In this document: in pieces, positions 11,530 to 38,732 of the stretch
How the letters are laid out: each line of letters starts with the position of its first letter
Numbering within the stretch: position 1 is the stretch's first letter
NCBI RefSeq assembly: GCF_964340395.1
Contig: NC_135562.1
Span: forward strand, 21,619,892-21,683,891
Direction of reading: 5' to 3'
DNA from: Glandiceps talaboti
Taxonomy: Eukaryota > Hemichordata > Enteropneusta > Spengelidae
Length of the DNA stretch: 64,000 nucleotides
The notes under the pieces: generated by a model
The model's input: only the letters and a program-made list of their open reading frames with translations
Database searches by the model: none
What the model was told of the DNA's origin: nothing
Program-made: the position numbers and the translations under genes

Positions 11530-14500
11530 TTGTCAATGTTACAACGAAAAGAGGCACCATCTGAGTTGACAAGTTTTCTCTCATTCAAGTGAAAATACTT
11601 ACACAAACCTTGATTTAACTAAGTTAATGGTATTGGTAATATTGATGCATGCCTTCAGTGGAATTAAAACTCATCTCCTGGTTTACACTTATTATGAGCC
11701 TCACAGTACACATGTGAAGCCCACACAGATAACATTAACTGCAGAGATGTAACCCAGAGTGCAAAGAAGTGCAAAATTGGACTTCCGGCTAAACTCATAC
11801 AGTAAGAGTTACAATATGTGCATAGTGTATTGTTAGTACAGCTGATGACATGATATGTGTACATGTATGCTATCCTAAATTGTTGAATTCATATAATACC
11901 TGAATACCAGATTTGAATTCAGTCAAAACAAGTCATAATAACATTTAATGTGCAGCAAAACTACTAAATGATATTTCAAAAAAAGGAAATAAATAATACA
12001 TAATACTCTGTTTGCACACTTTATTGAAATATTCATACACATGTACTAAAACTTTTATAACCCAACAATTTGTTAGACTGTAAGATATTTTGTGTTGTTC
12101 AGCCATATCAGACTTGTCAAAATGACTAGCTGATAGCATATGGACACGTCAGATCTCACAAACTAACTACTTGTATCAGATCAAAAATATCAGAACAAAG
12201 AAATATTTTAAGTTGATTACTTTAGCCTAGTTTTTATCTCCTGATGACAGACACAGTGAGAAATCATAACAAAATCACATTAAGTATTTTACTATGACTT
12301 GAAATCCTGCATGTCATATCAATTGTTCAGCATACTCATTATTACTACTAAGTTGCTACCAGCTACAGTACTTGTGTATGTGATAATCACTCACTGGATG
12401 TTTACATAGTATTCTATATATACACTGATACAGATGGACAAAGCCATGCAAAATACCATACCCTGATCTATCTGAGTATTTACAACCCCTATAATAAAAT
12501 ATGTGGAAATGAAAGAAAGGTTCATTCAGGACAAACCTATTTCAGTTCCAAATAAATTGAGAGTGGAAGATTCCAAACAATACAATGATATGTGAATTTG
12601 TGATGAGACAGTGTTTTTGTTCAGGGCAATAACAGGTAAAATCTACCAAGGTTCCCAGTAATTTTACTGTGGTTCATAAACAAAATTATGGTAGACTGTA
12701 CGGGAAACTGCAACTATTAATAGAATTATACTTTCCTTCTTTCTGTTTACTGGGGTTCCCCAACCTATATCTTGTATGTATATAAAGTAAAAAACACTGT
12801 GAGATTGTATCTCGGCTACAAATTATGAAAAACTGACATCGAGTTCTGACATTTTGAGTGACAATGTTCATTTATAACTTTGTGATTTTATTTTGTAAAG
12901 AAATACAAGACTGTGGCAACCATTATGTTGTTATATTCTATTTGAATGTAAATCTGTTTGTTGATTCATATTAAATGTTGTTGCATATGTACATTATATA
13001 ACAAGAAAACTACACAGGACTAGAGTGAATATTTCCAAGGCTACCACATGACACATCCCTATGTATCAGAATCTGCATTGATTAATTGTTAAACTGTATT
13101 TCAATCGTTATCAATCTGTGGTCTACCTACATGTGATAAATTAATAATAGCACTCAAACAAAATAACACATATGGGACAAATTCCACATCCATGTAGCAT
13201 ACTAACATTTCTACTTTTTCTTAGAATCATAACTATTTACTGTTTTTGACTTTACATGTATGTCTTTGGGAAATATGTCAAGGCCATACTATTCTGACTT
13301 TTAAATCTCTTAAAGATTCAATATTTTACTAGCTTAAATAAACCATGGTTGAGATGTAGATATGGATATCTGGCAAAATATACCAGGGTCCTATGTTATA
13401 CATTATTAAATTTACATATAATACATTTCATTTTTACTAAGGCCTAATAAAAGAAATTGTGTGGTTCCAGTTACACTCAATTTTAGAATAGGTGGGGTAC
13501 AGAGATGTTTTTATTTTATTTTATTATATATATTTTTTTTATATGTGACTGTTTAGTTCAGATTTCTTCCTATCAGATGTACAGCCATTACAGATTAGAA
13601 GAATAGTTTTATCTTCTCTTTTTAAATTGATGTCAGTTTCCGCATCCACTATTTCTCTCAAGACTTTGTAATTTTTGCGATTTTATTAATTTGTTTCTCG
13701 ATTACGTAATAAAAAGTTTAGGGTGGGCAGTGAAAAGCTAGGTGGGGTCGGGTAACCGGAACCAAACAATTATTTTTTTAGGCCTAAGGCTGAATAAAAC
13801 CTGGCTGAGGTGTAGAAAGGGAAATCTGGTTAAATATACTAAGGCTAAACATAGATGCAGTACTGTAGCGGTTTCACTACATCGCTCTCGGTCCTCCACT
13901 ACTGCATTGAGGTTTACATACAATATACATGTACTCAGTAAACAGTGAGTATAAACCCTGGCTGGGGTGTAGAAAGGGAAATCTGGTAAAATATATCTAG
14001 GCTAGATACATTATCAATCTTGTAGTACTAACTGGTACTAGTAGTTCCAAACTCAGAGTGTAAATAGATGTACCGAGGCCAGGGAAATATGATCAAATCT
14101 ACCTAGTAGGTTATTATACACTGATAATACATATAGGTGGAGTAATTTTGGTACAATAATGCATTCATATTTTGTGGTATAATATATTATTTTGGGATGT
14201 AATTTGGTAAAATATATACTAGTACTTTCAATGACATGTCACAACACCTTTGAAGGGAAATGACAGTTATAACATTGTAGTACTAACTAGTAGAAATCTA
14301 ATCACATAATATTCACACAGTTCGTGTACATGTGTCTCTTTTCACATGTTAGATTACAGAACTCCAGCAAGGGTATGTAAAAACCGATTAAGTTACAGTT
14401 TCCACTGTATGAATGCCATGCACAATAAAAGAAGACAGTGTTATTTATGAAGTGCATGCCTTACAATCCGACATAGTGCTCTCATTTTTGTCTCTAAATT

Positions 14501-15440
14501 ATTACTAAACACATAAAACCACAAAGGTCATCCTGACTGAGAGTGAAATATATTATGAACATGATGATTTCATCCCAAATCTATATTCTATGTTTGCTTT
14601 TAATTTTATTGATTTCTGTATTAAGCATTCTTAAAATAAAAATATCAGTAATATGAGTTATGCATCCTTTCTATGCTTTTAGAATAAAATTGCTTGTCAG
14701 TTAATATGTTGTTACCTACAATTTTATTTGTAAATCTTTAGCTGTATTTGCCATGCACCTTGGAAGTCACAAATGTAATCAGTTAGTTTTATTTCCCATT
14801 TTGTTTTAATTTCGTAATTTAATTACACATCTGCCATGGCTAATTTACTATCAAACCCTGAAACATAACTCATGTTTTATTCATGACGTGCTTTTAACAT
14901 CAATCCGTCATGCCAAAAATACTTCAAAGATTATCCCTTAATTTTGAACTGAACTCCAATTTGAAGTGTGTATTTTGTTTTCAAATATTCAGCAATTTTA
15001 TATCTCATTTTCTGTCATGTTATCTATCACTTGCATATGATCTCATTTACATGTACAAGCTAGGTCAGATTTCGGTATTACAATTACACTGACAGAATGA
15101 CGAGTAAATCTACTCCACCATGTACAAATAATATCACATGCATTTTTAACAAAATCGTTTGAGAAAAATAAACCCTGTGAGATCTTCCATTTTTTTTCAT
15201 TGGACATGACTGTTTCTTGTTTGCTGGTGATATCAAGGTATCTTGTAATCTTGATGTTAATGGAGTTAAGTACCAATTATAGTTATATACAGCAGCAAAT
15301 TCTCAATACCAGAAGCAATATCGTACACCTAGCTCGTCCACAAATCAGTAATATAATGACATTGACAACACTGCGTACGTATTATCTCACAGACCTCTCG
15401 AAACATAAAAAACGTAAATTTTAGCTGAAAAATATTCATT
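11530..15440. other. Long spacer, probably intron of the minus-strand gene
   Basis: No exon could be supported. Three related segments of about 60 bp at 13335-13390, 13788-13850 and 13948-14010 share 'tggctg/aggtgtagaaaggg' and 'aaatctgg.aaaatata', so they are copies of one dispersed repeat. If the first exon at about 15.5 kb and the coding exon at 6.5 kb belong together, this whole stretch is intronic. Confidence 0.4.
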
Positions 15441-15578
15441 ATATTGACTGAAACACTTACCGTTCGGAGAGGTACTTGGGTCTAATATTTCCAACGAATT
15501 TTAGGTGAAATTTAGTACATATATAAACACATCGATCGATCGGCTTCCACCCAGCGAGCAGCTCTTCATGCTAATAAC

Positions 15579-15586
15579 TGACGTCA
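15579..15586. promoter_or_regulatory. CRE-type ATF/CREB site
   Basis: A perfect palindromic TGACGTCA lies in the presumed shared promoter, 20 bp from a CCAAT box. ATF-family sites are common in secretory-pathway genes, which fits STT3A. Function here is inferred. Confidence 0.5.
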
Positions 15587-15605
15587 TTTGAGGCCAAGCT
15601 ATCGG

Positions 15606-15610
15606 CCAAT
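15606..15610 (+). promoter_or_regulatory. CCAAT box
   Basis: CGGCCAATCA matches the NF-Y consensus core and its preferred flanks, close to the CRE. Confidence 0.45.
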
Positions 15611-15699
15611 CAAGTTGTGGCAGTTTCCGATAGATTTGATCGATCGGGAAATGAAGCTTGGAGAGGCTGGGAAGGTCGAGTTCCACCTTGTAAGTCTTG

Positions 15700-15910
15700 A
15701 AGCAACTAGATTAACAGATCGCTTTAACAAAAACAATACAAGTGATTATGTAATAGTATGAAAACACACTTCCTTTTATCGCTAGCTGGAATCTAAACTC
15801 GTTGACACGTACCTCGGGGGTGCCACATCGCATCCGTGTCAGTGCAATGCACCTCGGTATCGTTCGGGTATATTCGGCGAAAAACGACCCTTTTCAGCTG
15901 TTTATGAGAG
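15700..15910 (+). other. STT3A: Probable noncoding first exon of STT3A
   Basis: The sequence is CpG-bearing and ends at a good donor (GAGAG/GTGAGC, 15910/15911). The acceptor before the start-codon exon is at 17584 (TTTCTCTAG). The left edge is unknown. Confidence 0.4.
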
Positions 15911-17607
15911 GTGAGCGTGTGTGGATTCGATAAGTCACACTTGCATGCTGAATTTTGCGTTTTCCGATTTGATTTCTCAACCGATGCATTTATAATGATG
16001 TTCTGTTAAAAGCAAAGATGCTATATTGGTTGGAATATCACTTTTAATTGCAATGATTGAGGTTTAAAATTGACGGTGAATTTAGGTGTATTTACTTAAC
16101 TTGAGTATTGACGCGACAATGTGCGACCTTTGCCCTTTGCCTGTGTATGTGTGTACGTGGCATCATTACTGTTCAAGACATGATTCCACAGACTGTTCAT
16201 GTAGTGTATATGGTATCAGTTTCCAAACCATTCCAAACCAGTTACTGTCATTTGATTGAAGGGACAAAATACTTTTCATTCTTGGTAACATAGTCCCTTG
16301 TGAAATAAAACTTGTTATTTTTGTAAATACGTGTAGACTGTGGTTACCGTTACTTAGGCATTACTGTGATCCAGTAACTTAAGATGGGGACGGGGTGTCC
16401 TCAATATCCACCCGTTACTACCGGTAGTAACATTACTAACAACGTGTACGGTCACAGCGACCAATATTCTCCATTCTATTTCTAGACACAACGACTATGA
16501 CTTTCATCTGAGTTCCTCCTATCATGTGTTTACCGCAACATTCAACTAACACCAATCACACATATTGGAATACTCCCCACTACTACCCTCCCATATACAG
16601 GATTTAACACACACACCCTTTCCAGTGATATTCAACATTTTTGCATTATATCATATCTGAATAGCTAGACAAATTTTGTGCATAATTTGTTGAACATTTC
16701 ATAAACTATGAAAGTGGTGTAGGCATTATTGTGACACAAAAGTTATTTGAAATGAGTCCATATGTTACATGTATAACTACAGAACATAAAGTCATAACAT
16801 AATTACATAATATTACATAAACAGGAAAATAATACATAATTTTATTTCATATTTAACATAGTACAGCTACATGTTGATCTGTATCATTGAATGATGAAAA
16901 AGAATTGTTTCTGGTCAGGACATTTTGTCAAAACTGGTGCAATGACACGATTGAAAATAAATTCAATGTGTAAACATTAGTCTTTGGGAACTAGTTGAAG
17001 TCTGTAAAATTGCAAACATTTTCTAGTAGTGAAAATATCTAGGTTTATTTACAATAAAATCTTCTAGTCTAAGAGCATTTTCACATTTAGTTGTTACAAG
17101 ATATTTCTTAAACATACACAATGTCACATATATACTAAGATTTATCGTGCAAGCTACAAGTAACATTTATTAGTTAAAACCACTAACAGGCAAGCATTTA
17201 CATGTGGAACTTGTTATGAAAAGGAAAGTCAACAAGTAAATTGGATTAATACCACTTTACACAGTAGTATGCTGGAAGTAGAGAGACAAGTATTACATGT
17301 ACATTCTCCATTTACAATGTAATAAGAACAGTTTTATGGCCTCTTTACATAATAGCTGATCACACTCACAGAACAATGTCAAGTTCCCCTGGCATTTCAT
17401 GTACATAAGAAGCCATAAAACTATTCCTATTAAACCATACAAGTCTCTGTAATTTAAACCTGCTATGGTAAACATTATTAATCCAATTCAGTTGTTTACT
17501 TTCACAGTTTGAAACAAGTTCCCTTTGTAAATGCTTGCGTGTCCTTGGTTGTAGTCCTTTGCTAAAAGATATCATCTTTCTCTAGGTTTGTTGGTAGACA
17601 AGTCATC

Positions 17608-32283
<14,676 letters not shown>

Positions 32284-32455
32284 GATGTAACAATTATCTC
32301 AAGCTAAGCAACATAAGAAACTAATATTTTGCATTGACTTCATTTTTTATTTGAGTGAAGTAAAAAAACTGTCTTTGTATACTTACTGTACCATATGTAC
32401 CCATCAAATAACAACCATCAATTGTTGCAAATAAACTATGTCTGAAAAGTCAAAT
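32284..32455 (+). other. STT3A: STT3A 3' UTR (extent inferred)
   Basis: Sequence after the stop with no further exon, ending just past the AATAAA at 32430. The cleavage point is a guess. Confidence 0.5.
32430..32435 (+). terminator. STT3A: Candidate STT3A polyadenylation signal
   Basis: A canonical AATAAA 147 nt after the stop codon, followed by a T/G-rich stretch ('attgtgtctgtggactgt'). Confidence 0.5.
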
Positions 32456-32576
32456 TGTGTCTGTGGACTGTAAGTGTTATGGATGTTGAATGTGTACATG
32501 TCAAAAAACACCAGTGTGTTTGCTTGAAAGACATCATGCAAAAGATGAAATTAGGTAAAAAGAGCAATACAACTGA

Positions 32577-32875
32577 TCATCCCAGATTAGGTATTACCAC
32601 AACTAAATACATTTGTAATCTAGTCTTGGTTACCCAGACCCACCTAGAAAGGTTATCCTTCCAATCACCACAGATTAGGTATTACTACAACTACAAATAA
32701 TCTAGTCTTGGCTACCCAGACCCTTACAGGAAGGCTGTCATTTCTATCACCCCAGATTAGGTATTCCCACAACTACAAATAATCTAGTCTTGGCTACCCA
32801 GACCCTTACAGGAAGGCTATATTTCCAATAACCCCAGATTAGGTATTACCATTTTTGCATCCCCCCCCCCCCCAA
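32577..32875 (+). repeat. About 82-bp tandem repeat, 3-4 copies, then poly-C
   Basis: 'cagattaggtatta' then 'aatctagtcttgg' then 'tacccagaccc' recurs. The last copy ends in a poly-C run near 32862-32873. Confidence 0.85.
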
Positions 32876-32879
32876 TGAT

Positions 32880-34830
32880 ATTTGTGACCACATGTTCAAA
32901 CCAAGCAGTTGTGATCACAGTGAACTTTGCTAGTGTTTGCTGAGCCATAGCCATCCATATCCCACCATCCCCTTTACAACTTTGGTATATACATGGAACT
33001 TGGACATCTATCTGTGGTCATGTTGTGATTGTTCTCAAATAGAAAATGTGAACTATGTACAGGATATACACAAGGCACTTGAGCACCGAGTTGTATATCT
33101 TACTAATTTCATGTCTCCTATTGTGGTGATGATGTGATGATATTCATTAATATACAACTGCATCCCTACCTCTCATTTTCACATACACCAGGATTCACAC
33201 TCAAACCTGTTCACATTGATCGGTTGTCAGGGGCAACGTGGTATTAATAAACCATATCGAGGTCATTCTGTGTTGTGACTGAACTGCCATGTACACATTG
33301 AATCGTCATTGGTTTTTCCGGGTGTCCCAAATATTTGCCAAAATGTTCCAAATCGCCATTAATTTTCTCAATTTTCATAAATTATGCTTGAGGAGGTATA
33401 ATTATATTATTCCTCACTATTTTACACCATTCAGCTGGAAAATACTCCTGACCTGATGGGCTGTATAAACAACTGATAGCTACAAAGACCCCTCAGGTCA
33501 CTTGTATTTTCCTTGGCTGAACAAAGAAAAATATTTGGGAATAATATCTATATCAGTCCATCAAATCAAACAAAAGTCTCTGAACTTTCAATATATATGT
33601 TGTGCCAAGTGTTAGTAATCCAATTTATTTATTACTTTCCCTTTTTGTAACAAGTTCTATTTGTAAATACTTGTCTGTTGATGGTTGTACATAAAATGTC
33701 ATGAAATCAGCCTTGATGCAAGTGATGACAGAAATTGTGACATGTGGGAAGTTTGATACGATAAAGTATTGACCTGTATAAAATGATCCAAACATTGCAA
33801 TATTGAATAGAACGGAGTATATAGTACACAGTGTATAGGTGAGTTAATATCTAGTTATTGGTGTGATTAGCTTTGTTTCAAAGATGACAGACGTTGACTG
33901 TACTGATGTCTAAGTATAATGCATAGAGAAAGGGAATTCACGAACACGAAGTAGTGATTGAAAGATATCACTGATATTCAGGACTATGCAATTTTTTCAC
34001 CATATAGAGTGGTTATAGATCTCAAAGTGATTCCATTGGTTAAAGTCTGGCTGTCACATTCCCGTTCCAGCCACTAACTCTTCTCAATAGTATAACGTTT
34101 CTCATCTTACTATTTTCAAAGGATGGGCAGTTAGTAATAAATAGAATATTGCAGAGGGAATTGGGTAAATAGTGATCACACAAAACAAAACTTAAGTTTG
34201 TCATCAAGTCCAAATCTTAGAAGTTGTTCACAATCTAAAGGATTCAATATAATTATTGATAACATTAAATTTCAACTGTTAATGATTAGGCTCTTTGAAA
34301 ATCAATCTCAAATTTGTATTCCAAGTTCTACATGTTTTATGTCAATTCCGCATTTGACAACTGCATGTCCTATGATGCATTCTCGCAAACCAGAGCTGTT
34401 ATTTCTCCCGCTACACTTCGAAACTTCCAGTGGGAGGCTCGTTAAGAACGGTGCCGTAAAACAGGCCGTGGTTTGCGATACGATGGTTCTATGTTTGATC
34501 GTTTCGATAATCTCGTCATGAGATGATAATTTTATTGTCGTTCATAAGGGTAAACTTTAATATTTTAATATTTGACACCAATCTGTTGAAAATGGTGTTT
34601 ACTGGTTTGAAAATAACATCACACATTCTTCGTTTTCTTTTTTATGGTGTGGGGGTAGGGGTGGGAGAGAGAGAAATGAGAGTTTCATGTCCAGTCGGCC
34701 GAACTGAATATTGCATCGCTATAAAGTATGACATTGGGAGGGCTGTTTATGTATGCCGACCATCTCCAATAACAGCAAGAGGTTCATATTGTCGATGTGT
34801 CTTATTTCGGACAAACTCTGGATGTGATCG
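32880..34830. other. Intergenic spacer
   Basis: A small foldback lies at 33436-33512, with arms 'ggaaaatactcctgacctga' and 'tcaggtcacttgtattttcc'. The segment 34384-34450 ('gcaaaccagagctgt' with 'tctcccgctacac') resembles 43418-43470, a dispersed repeat. No gene supported. Confidence 0.4.
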
Positions 34831-34840
34831 AGTTATTGTA

Positions 34841-34846
34841 TTTATT
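34841..34846 (-). terminator. Candidate polyadenylation signal of the GPCR gene
   Basis: AATAAA on the minus strand, about 85 nt beyond the stop codon at 34931. Confidence 0.4.
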
Positions 34847-34930
34847 AACCGTCACTTATTTTTATGAGGTACTCAGGACCTAACATTACTAAACAATAAA
34901 TTATGTAATAGTGAGTAAACAAGTATATTT

Positions 34931-36007
34931 TTAGTTTGATACTTGTGGGGCGACAGTCGTGGCCTCCATGACAACGACAGGTGAAGATTCAATGACCGCC
35001 AAACCCCGTGTCGTCTGCTGTCTGGTACTAGGTGTTACTTGTTTTTTACCACATCCTATAATGTTTGTCAGAGTTCTTCGAAAGTTTTTGTTCATGGCAC
35101 TGTAGATAATGACATTCCAGAAACTGTTAGACACTGCTAACCAGACTCCCGTGAAAACTAGCCAATCAGATATGTCGTTATTGTTAGACAAAGACTTGTA
35201 TATTGTGCCAATACCATATGGAAACCATGCAATTATAAAACAACCACCAACAACAAACATCATTTTGGCGGCTTTAAAATTATTTCGGTACATTCTACTT
35301 TGTTGACGATCAACTGACACGTCTTGGATCTGTCTGGCATGACGTCTTGAAATTTGTAAAATTCGACAGTACATTAAAGTTATGAAGAGTCCGGGTACAA
35401 ATATGAATGTGACAACAATTAATATGGTGATGACGTCATTTTCAAATTGACCATAATCCGGCATACATGCCATGATCTTGTCACTGAATCGAATGAATCC
35501 GTCAGGGATGATGAGAACGATGACCCAAACTAATATTTCAACTAGGAGCCACATAAATACGATAACGGCAATAACTCTGGTGTCGGTGATTACTGTATGG
35601 TAGCGAAAAGGGCACGTGATTGTTATAAATCTCTCGGTTACTACAAGTAGTACGGAGAGTATTGAGATGGAGGTAAAAACTTGGCAATGTACACCGGTGA
35701 TTAAACACCAAACATCACCATAGAACCATACTCCACTGAACGACACTGTAAAGGCAAAGATAGTCATAAATCCAACTCCAAGATCAGAAACAGCAAGTGA
35801 CATCATAAACATCCTGGTTGTCTTGGGAACCATTGGAATCAAACTGGTCTTTTGTATTACAATTATGTTGATGATATTTCCGAGAATAATAAATACCATA
35901 TTAATGCCTATTATGGTGGTTTGTATAGCTGGCCATATTTCCATTGTTGTATTCTTCGTTGGAAGTCGGAAACCAAAGTCAATGTTTATATGAATGTTGC
36001 GATCCAT
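34931..36007 (-). CDS. Class A (rhodopsin-like) G protein-coupled receptor, orphan, single exon
   Basis: An intact 358-residue frame in a good start context (GCCATGG). Seven hydrophobic segments fit TM1-TM7. Landmarks: NTT glycosylation sequon at 19-21; GN at 43-44 in TM1; SLAVSD with D75 in TM2; C101 and C181 for the TM3-ECL2 disulfide; ERF at 125-127 in place of DRY; AWFP at 260-263 in TM6; NVIIY at 298-302, where the usual Pro of NPxxY is Val. Position 3.32, seven residues past C101, is Cys108 rather than Asp, so binding of a biogenic amine in the usual way is unlikely even though the overall look recalls amine-type receptors. It acts at the plasma membrane; ligand and G protein are unknown. 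Intronless receptors often arise by retroposition and local expansion in invertebrates. Confidence 0.92.
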   Translation of the reverse strand: MDRNIHINIDFGFRLPTKNTTMEIWPAIQTTIIGINMVFIILGNIINIIVIQKTSLIPMVPKTTRMFMMSLAVSDLGVGFMTIFAFTVSFSGVWFYGDVWCLITGVHCQVFTSISILSVLLVVTERFITITCPFRYHTVITDTRVIAVIVFMWLLVEILVWVIVLIIPDGFIRFSDKIMACMPDYGQFENDVITILIVVTFIFVPGLFITLMYCRILQISRRHARQIQDVSVDRQQSRMYRNNFKAAKMMFVVGGCFIIAWFPYGIGTIYKSLSNNNDISDWLVFTGVWLAVSNSFWNVIIYSAMNKNFRRTLTNIIGCGKKQVTPSTRQQTTRGLAVIESSPVVVMEATTVAPQVSN

Positions 36008-36009
36008 GG

Positions 36010-37670
36010 CTTCCTTTGACTGTCATGTGGTTGTCATCGCATAGTGCAGTGTAGAAAGTCCAAGTGCTGGTTTGAAAACAGAATGACAAACTTGATTGAC
36101 TCACGTACGACTTACGATAGTTGTTATAGATTTCTGACGACAAAAGTCTAAATTCTCACAAACTGTAAACGTTTCTAGTCTACTCTTTGTGTCATATAAC
36201 ATCAATAATTTGATATGTCCAGGTTGGTCATATGTAGTAGTTCAATTCAATACTCTTTGCTTGTAAGTTTCAACAGAACGAACGTACGTGTGTGTCGATC
36301 AGTTTTTCCATATTCCTCTCCATATCATATCATTTGTACAATATATTCGCAGCAATTGTGAATGAACGGGGATTCTTTCTTTCGACTGCTCTTTCCGTGT
36401 TCGCCGTCCACTTAGAACTACGCGTTGTGAAGTCTTCGCAAATGATGTATCTCCTCTAATGGTGTCAATTTGCTGACCTCTTCACATCTGTATTCCCATT
36501 GTAACGATAGGTTAACTTAGTCCTTTTATATATCGTTAACGACATACAGACCTCGATTGAATCATGTCTTCGACCACCTGACACCAATTAAAATCATCAC
36601 ATATTTAGTAAATATTGACATTTCAGATTTAATAACTGACCATCACTTTATGATAATAAGTTGGACGAAATGACACATATTACGCAATTCCAATTTGTTC
36701 TCAGGATTCCTGAATTCAACAATACAAATATTGTACCTTTCGGACAGATGTCAGTTATTGTCAGCATTGGATCTTTTTAAAATACACATTATTAGCAATC
36801 ATGCTTTCGTGTCATTTTGTGATATACACGTGACAGTTCTCCACGATGGTCGAAATCTTCCATCTCCGCAGAAAAAAAAACCAACAAATTAATTCAAATC
36901 CCATTCTTGGGCTGTGATTTTACAATTAAACTGTTTCACATTTACAATGGGTTTTACATTATACGTTAACGTATAACCATCATATAGAGGTAGGCTTACT
37001 AGTAGTCTGGATAGCGTGGTGGTTTATAATGGGAACTATACTGTATAGGAACTAGACTAGCCTATAAGTTACGAACTTTACCTTTCAAACCTGTACTATC
37101 ACGATCACATTCCACAAGTATATATATAATCTCACTCCAGACTATATCAAAATGTGATCTGTCAGGCAAACTGAAATTTTAGGAATGATAAATATCATGG
37201 ATGGGAAACAATGAGTAAACCGATGTTCGTCATTTTGAAAACACTCCTGTATTATCATCAGTATTTGACTTTCAGCTAAACTCTAACCGTTAAATACAAA
37301 CACAGTCAGGAAATAGTTAATTTCCGTGGATTAGGGTTTTTAGGTTACAGTGAGTAATTAAAAAAATAACCTTTGCCCGTTAAATTTCGTTGACACTCAA
37401 CTTTAATCACCTCATCTTCTGTTACTCTATGAGTATTGACAATTAGTTCTACATCACAGCCTCAAAAGTTGTACGAGTTGACAGATTTATCTTGTGTACA
37501 GTGATGATACTACTAATATAATAATATACAGGCTATACACACATTTAAACTAAATTGCTTTGAAAACCAAACACTAGTGGGCATCATTTTTTAGCGGAGA
37601 TATAATTACGTAAACATACAGTACTGAACTTGATTTACAACCACTTTAAACGGCGGTGAACAATTGTCGA
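36010..37670. other. 5' flank of the GPCR gene, no other gene seen
   Basis: The promoter is presumably in the first few hundred bases, but no strong core motif was identified. Open frames here are short and unconvincing. Confidence 0.4.
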
Positions 37671-37674
37671 AGCT

Positions 37675-38470
37675 CAAAATATTCAAACCCCACCCAGCTT
37701 TTGAAATTGTCAGGGGGGGGGGGGCTTCAGGCTGTTTTAAAAATTGTGGATAGGGGGTCATTGTGTTTTAGATTGTGATGGAAGAAAATAATCAGCCTAA
37801 ATATTGGCTTTAAGAGTAAAAATCCTCCAGGGCTTTTAGAGGGAGACCCCCTCGGACCCCCCCCCATGGGGTGAACATATCCCAGTCTCAAGCTCTTCCC
37901 CCTACCTCTTACTGTCAAGATGCTATCAAAGTATATTTCAAAAGTATTTCAACCATATGTAGTTGCTTGTTACATGTTGGTGCTGTCTTGTAAAGCTTGG
38001 AAATTATTTTCTGAAAATGTCTGAATAGTCTCAAAATGGACTTTTCAGAGTTAAAAACCTCCTGGGTTTCTATGGGGAGATCCCTAGGACCCCCATAAGA
38101 GATGTACATATTCCTTTCTCAAGCTTTCCCCCTACCTTTCACTGTCAAGAGGCTATTAAACTCCTTTTGGAATATATTTACCCTGTGTAGTCAGTAATTA
38201 TAATTATGATAGTGCTAACCCGGGATCTTATAAAGTAGATGCAAGACAGTCAAGCAGTCCACACTGAGTCATGATAAAAAACACCTGTCATGTGAATGTT
38301 GTATATATGGGGTGGGGGTGTTGGTCATCATGTTTTAGAATTAAGTGATAGGGGGTTCAGCCTGTTTTTGGTTTTACAGATTGGGGGGGGGTCACTTTTG
38401 TCGGCCCGATTTAAGAATCCCCCCCCGGCTGGAGAAACTGACCGGTCCCTAAAAATGATAATATGTGTTA
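37675..38470. repeat. Dispersed low-complexity repeat, copy 1
   Basis: It contains 'ttttgaaattgtcagggggg', 'gtgctgtcttgtaaagcttg' and 'aagctcttccccctacct', in an internally duplicated ~200-bp arrangement. The same words in the same order occur at 49148-50330, so it is an interspersed family. No coding capacity was seen. Confidence 0.7.
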
Positions 38471-38732
38471 GTCAATCAAAAGAGTTGCCATAGGAACATC
38501 TCAAGCAGTTGTTACAGATATGGAAATCTTCTTCATGATTGTACAACTGACAATTTCACAGAAAACAGACCTATGTAATGTCTAATATATCATGCAGATT
38601 ATCATCTTGCATTGTGGGTAGGTTGGTTGAAAGGTTTTGTGTGGTACAGCCATGATAAAGGAATGGCCAGCCTGTAACATCAGCATTGAGATTACAGCTC
38701 TTCCAACATGTAGTTTGCTTCATTTGTCCTTA

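Larger units (their letters stand above)
15461..15700 (-). promoter_or_regulatory. Candidate bidirectional promoter and minus-strand first exon
   Basis: On the minus strand a strong donor (CCGAACG/GTAAGTG, last exon base 15461) ends a CpG-richer stretch. This suggests a 5' noncoding exon of a leftward gene. On the plus strand a donor at 15911 ends the presumed STT3A leader exon, so the two transcripts would start about 200 bp or less apart, head to head. There are several CGATCGAT and similar CpG motifs, unlike the surrounding AT-rich DNA. Transcription start sites are not visible in sequence. Confidence 0.45.

Noticed and set aside
13742-13948. Small overlapping frames on both strands
   Set aside because: They fall in a dispersed repeat with related copies nearby, and no splice sites or family match.
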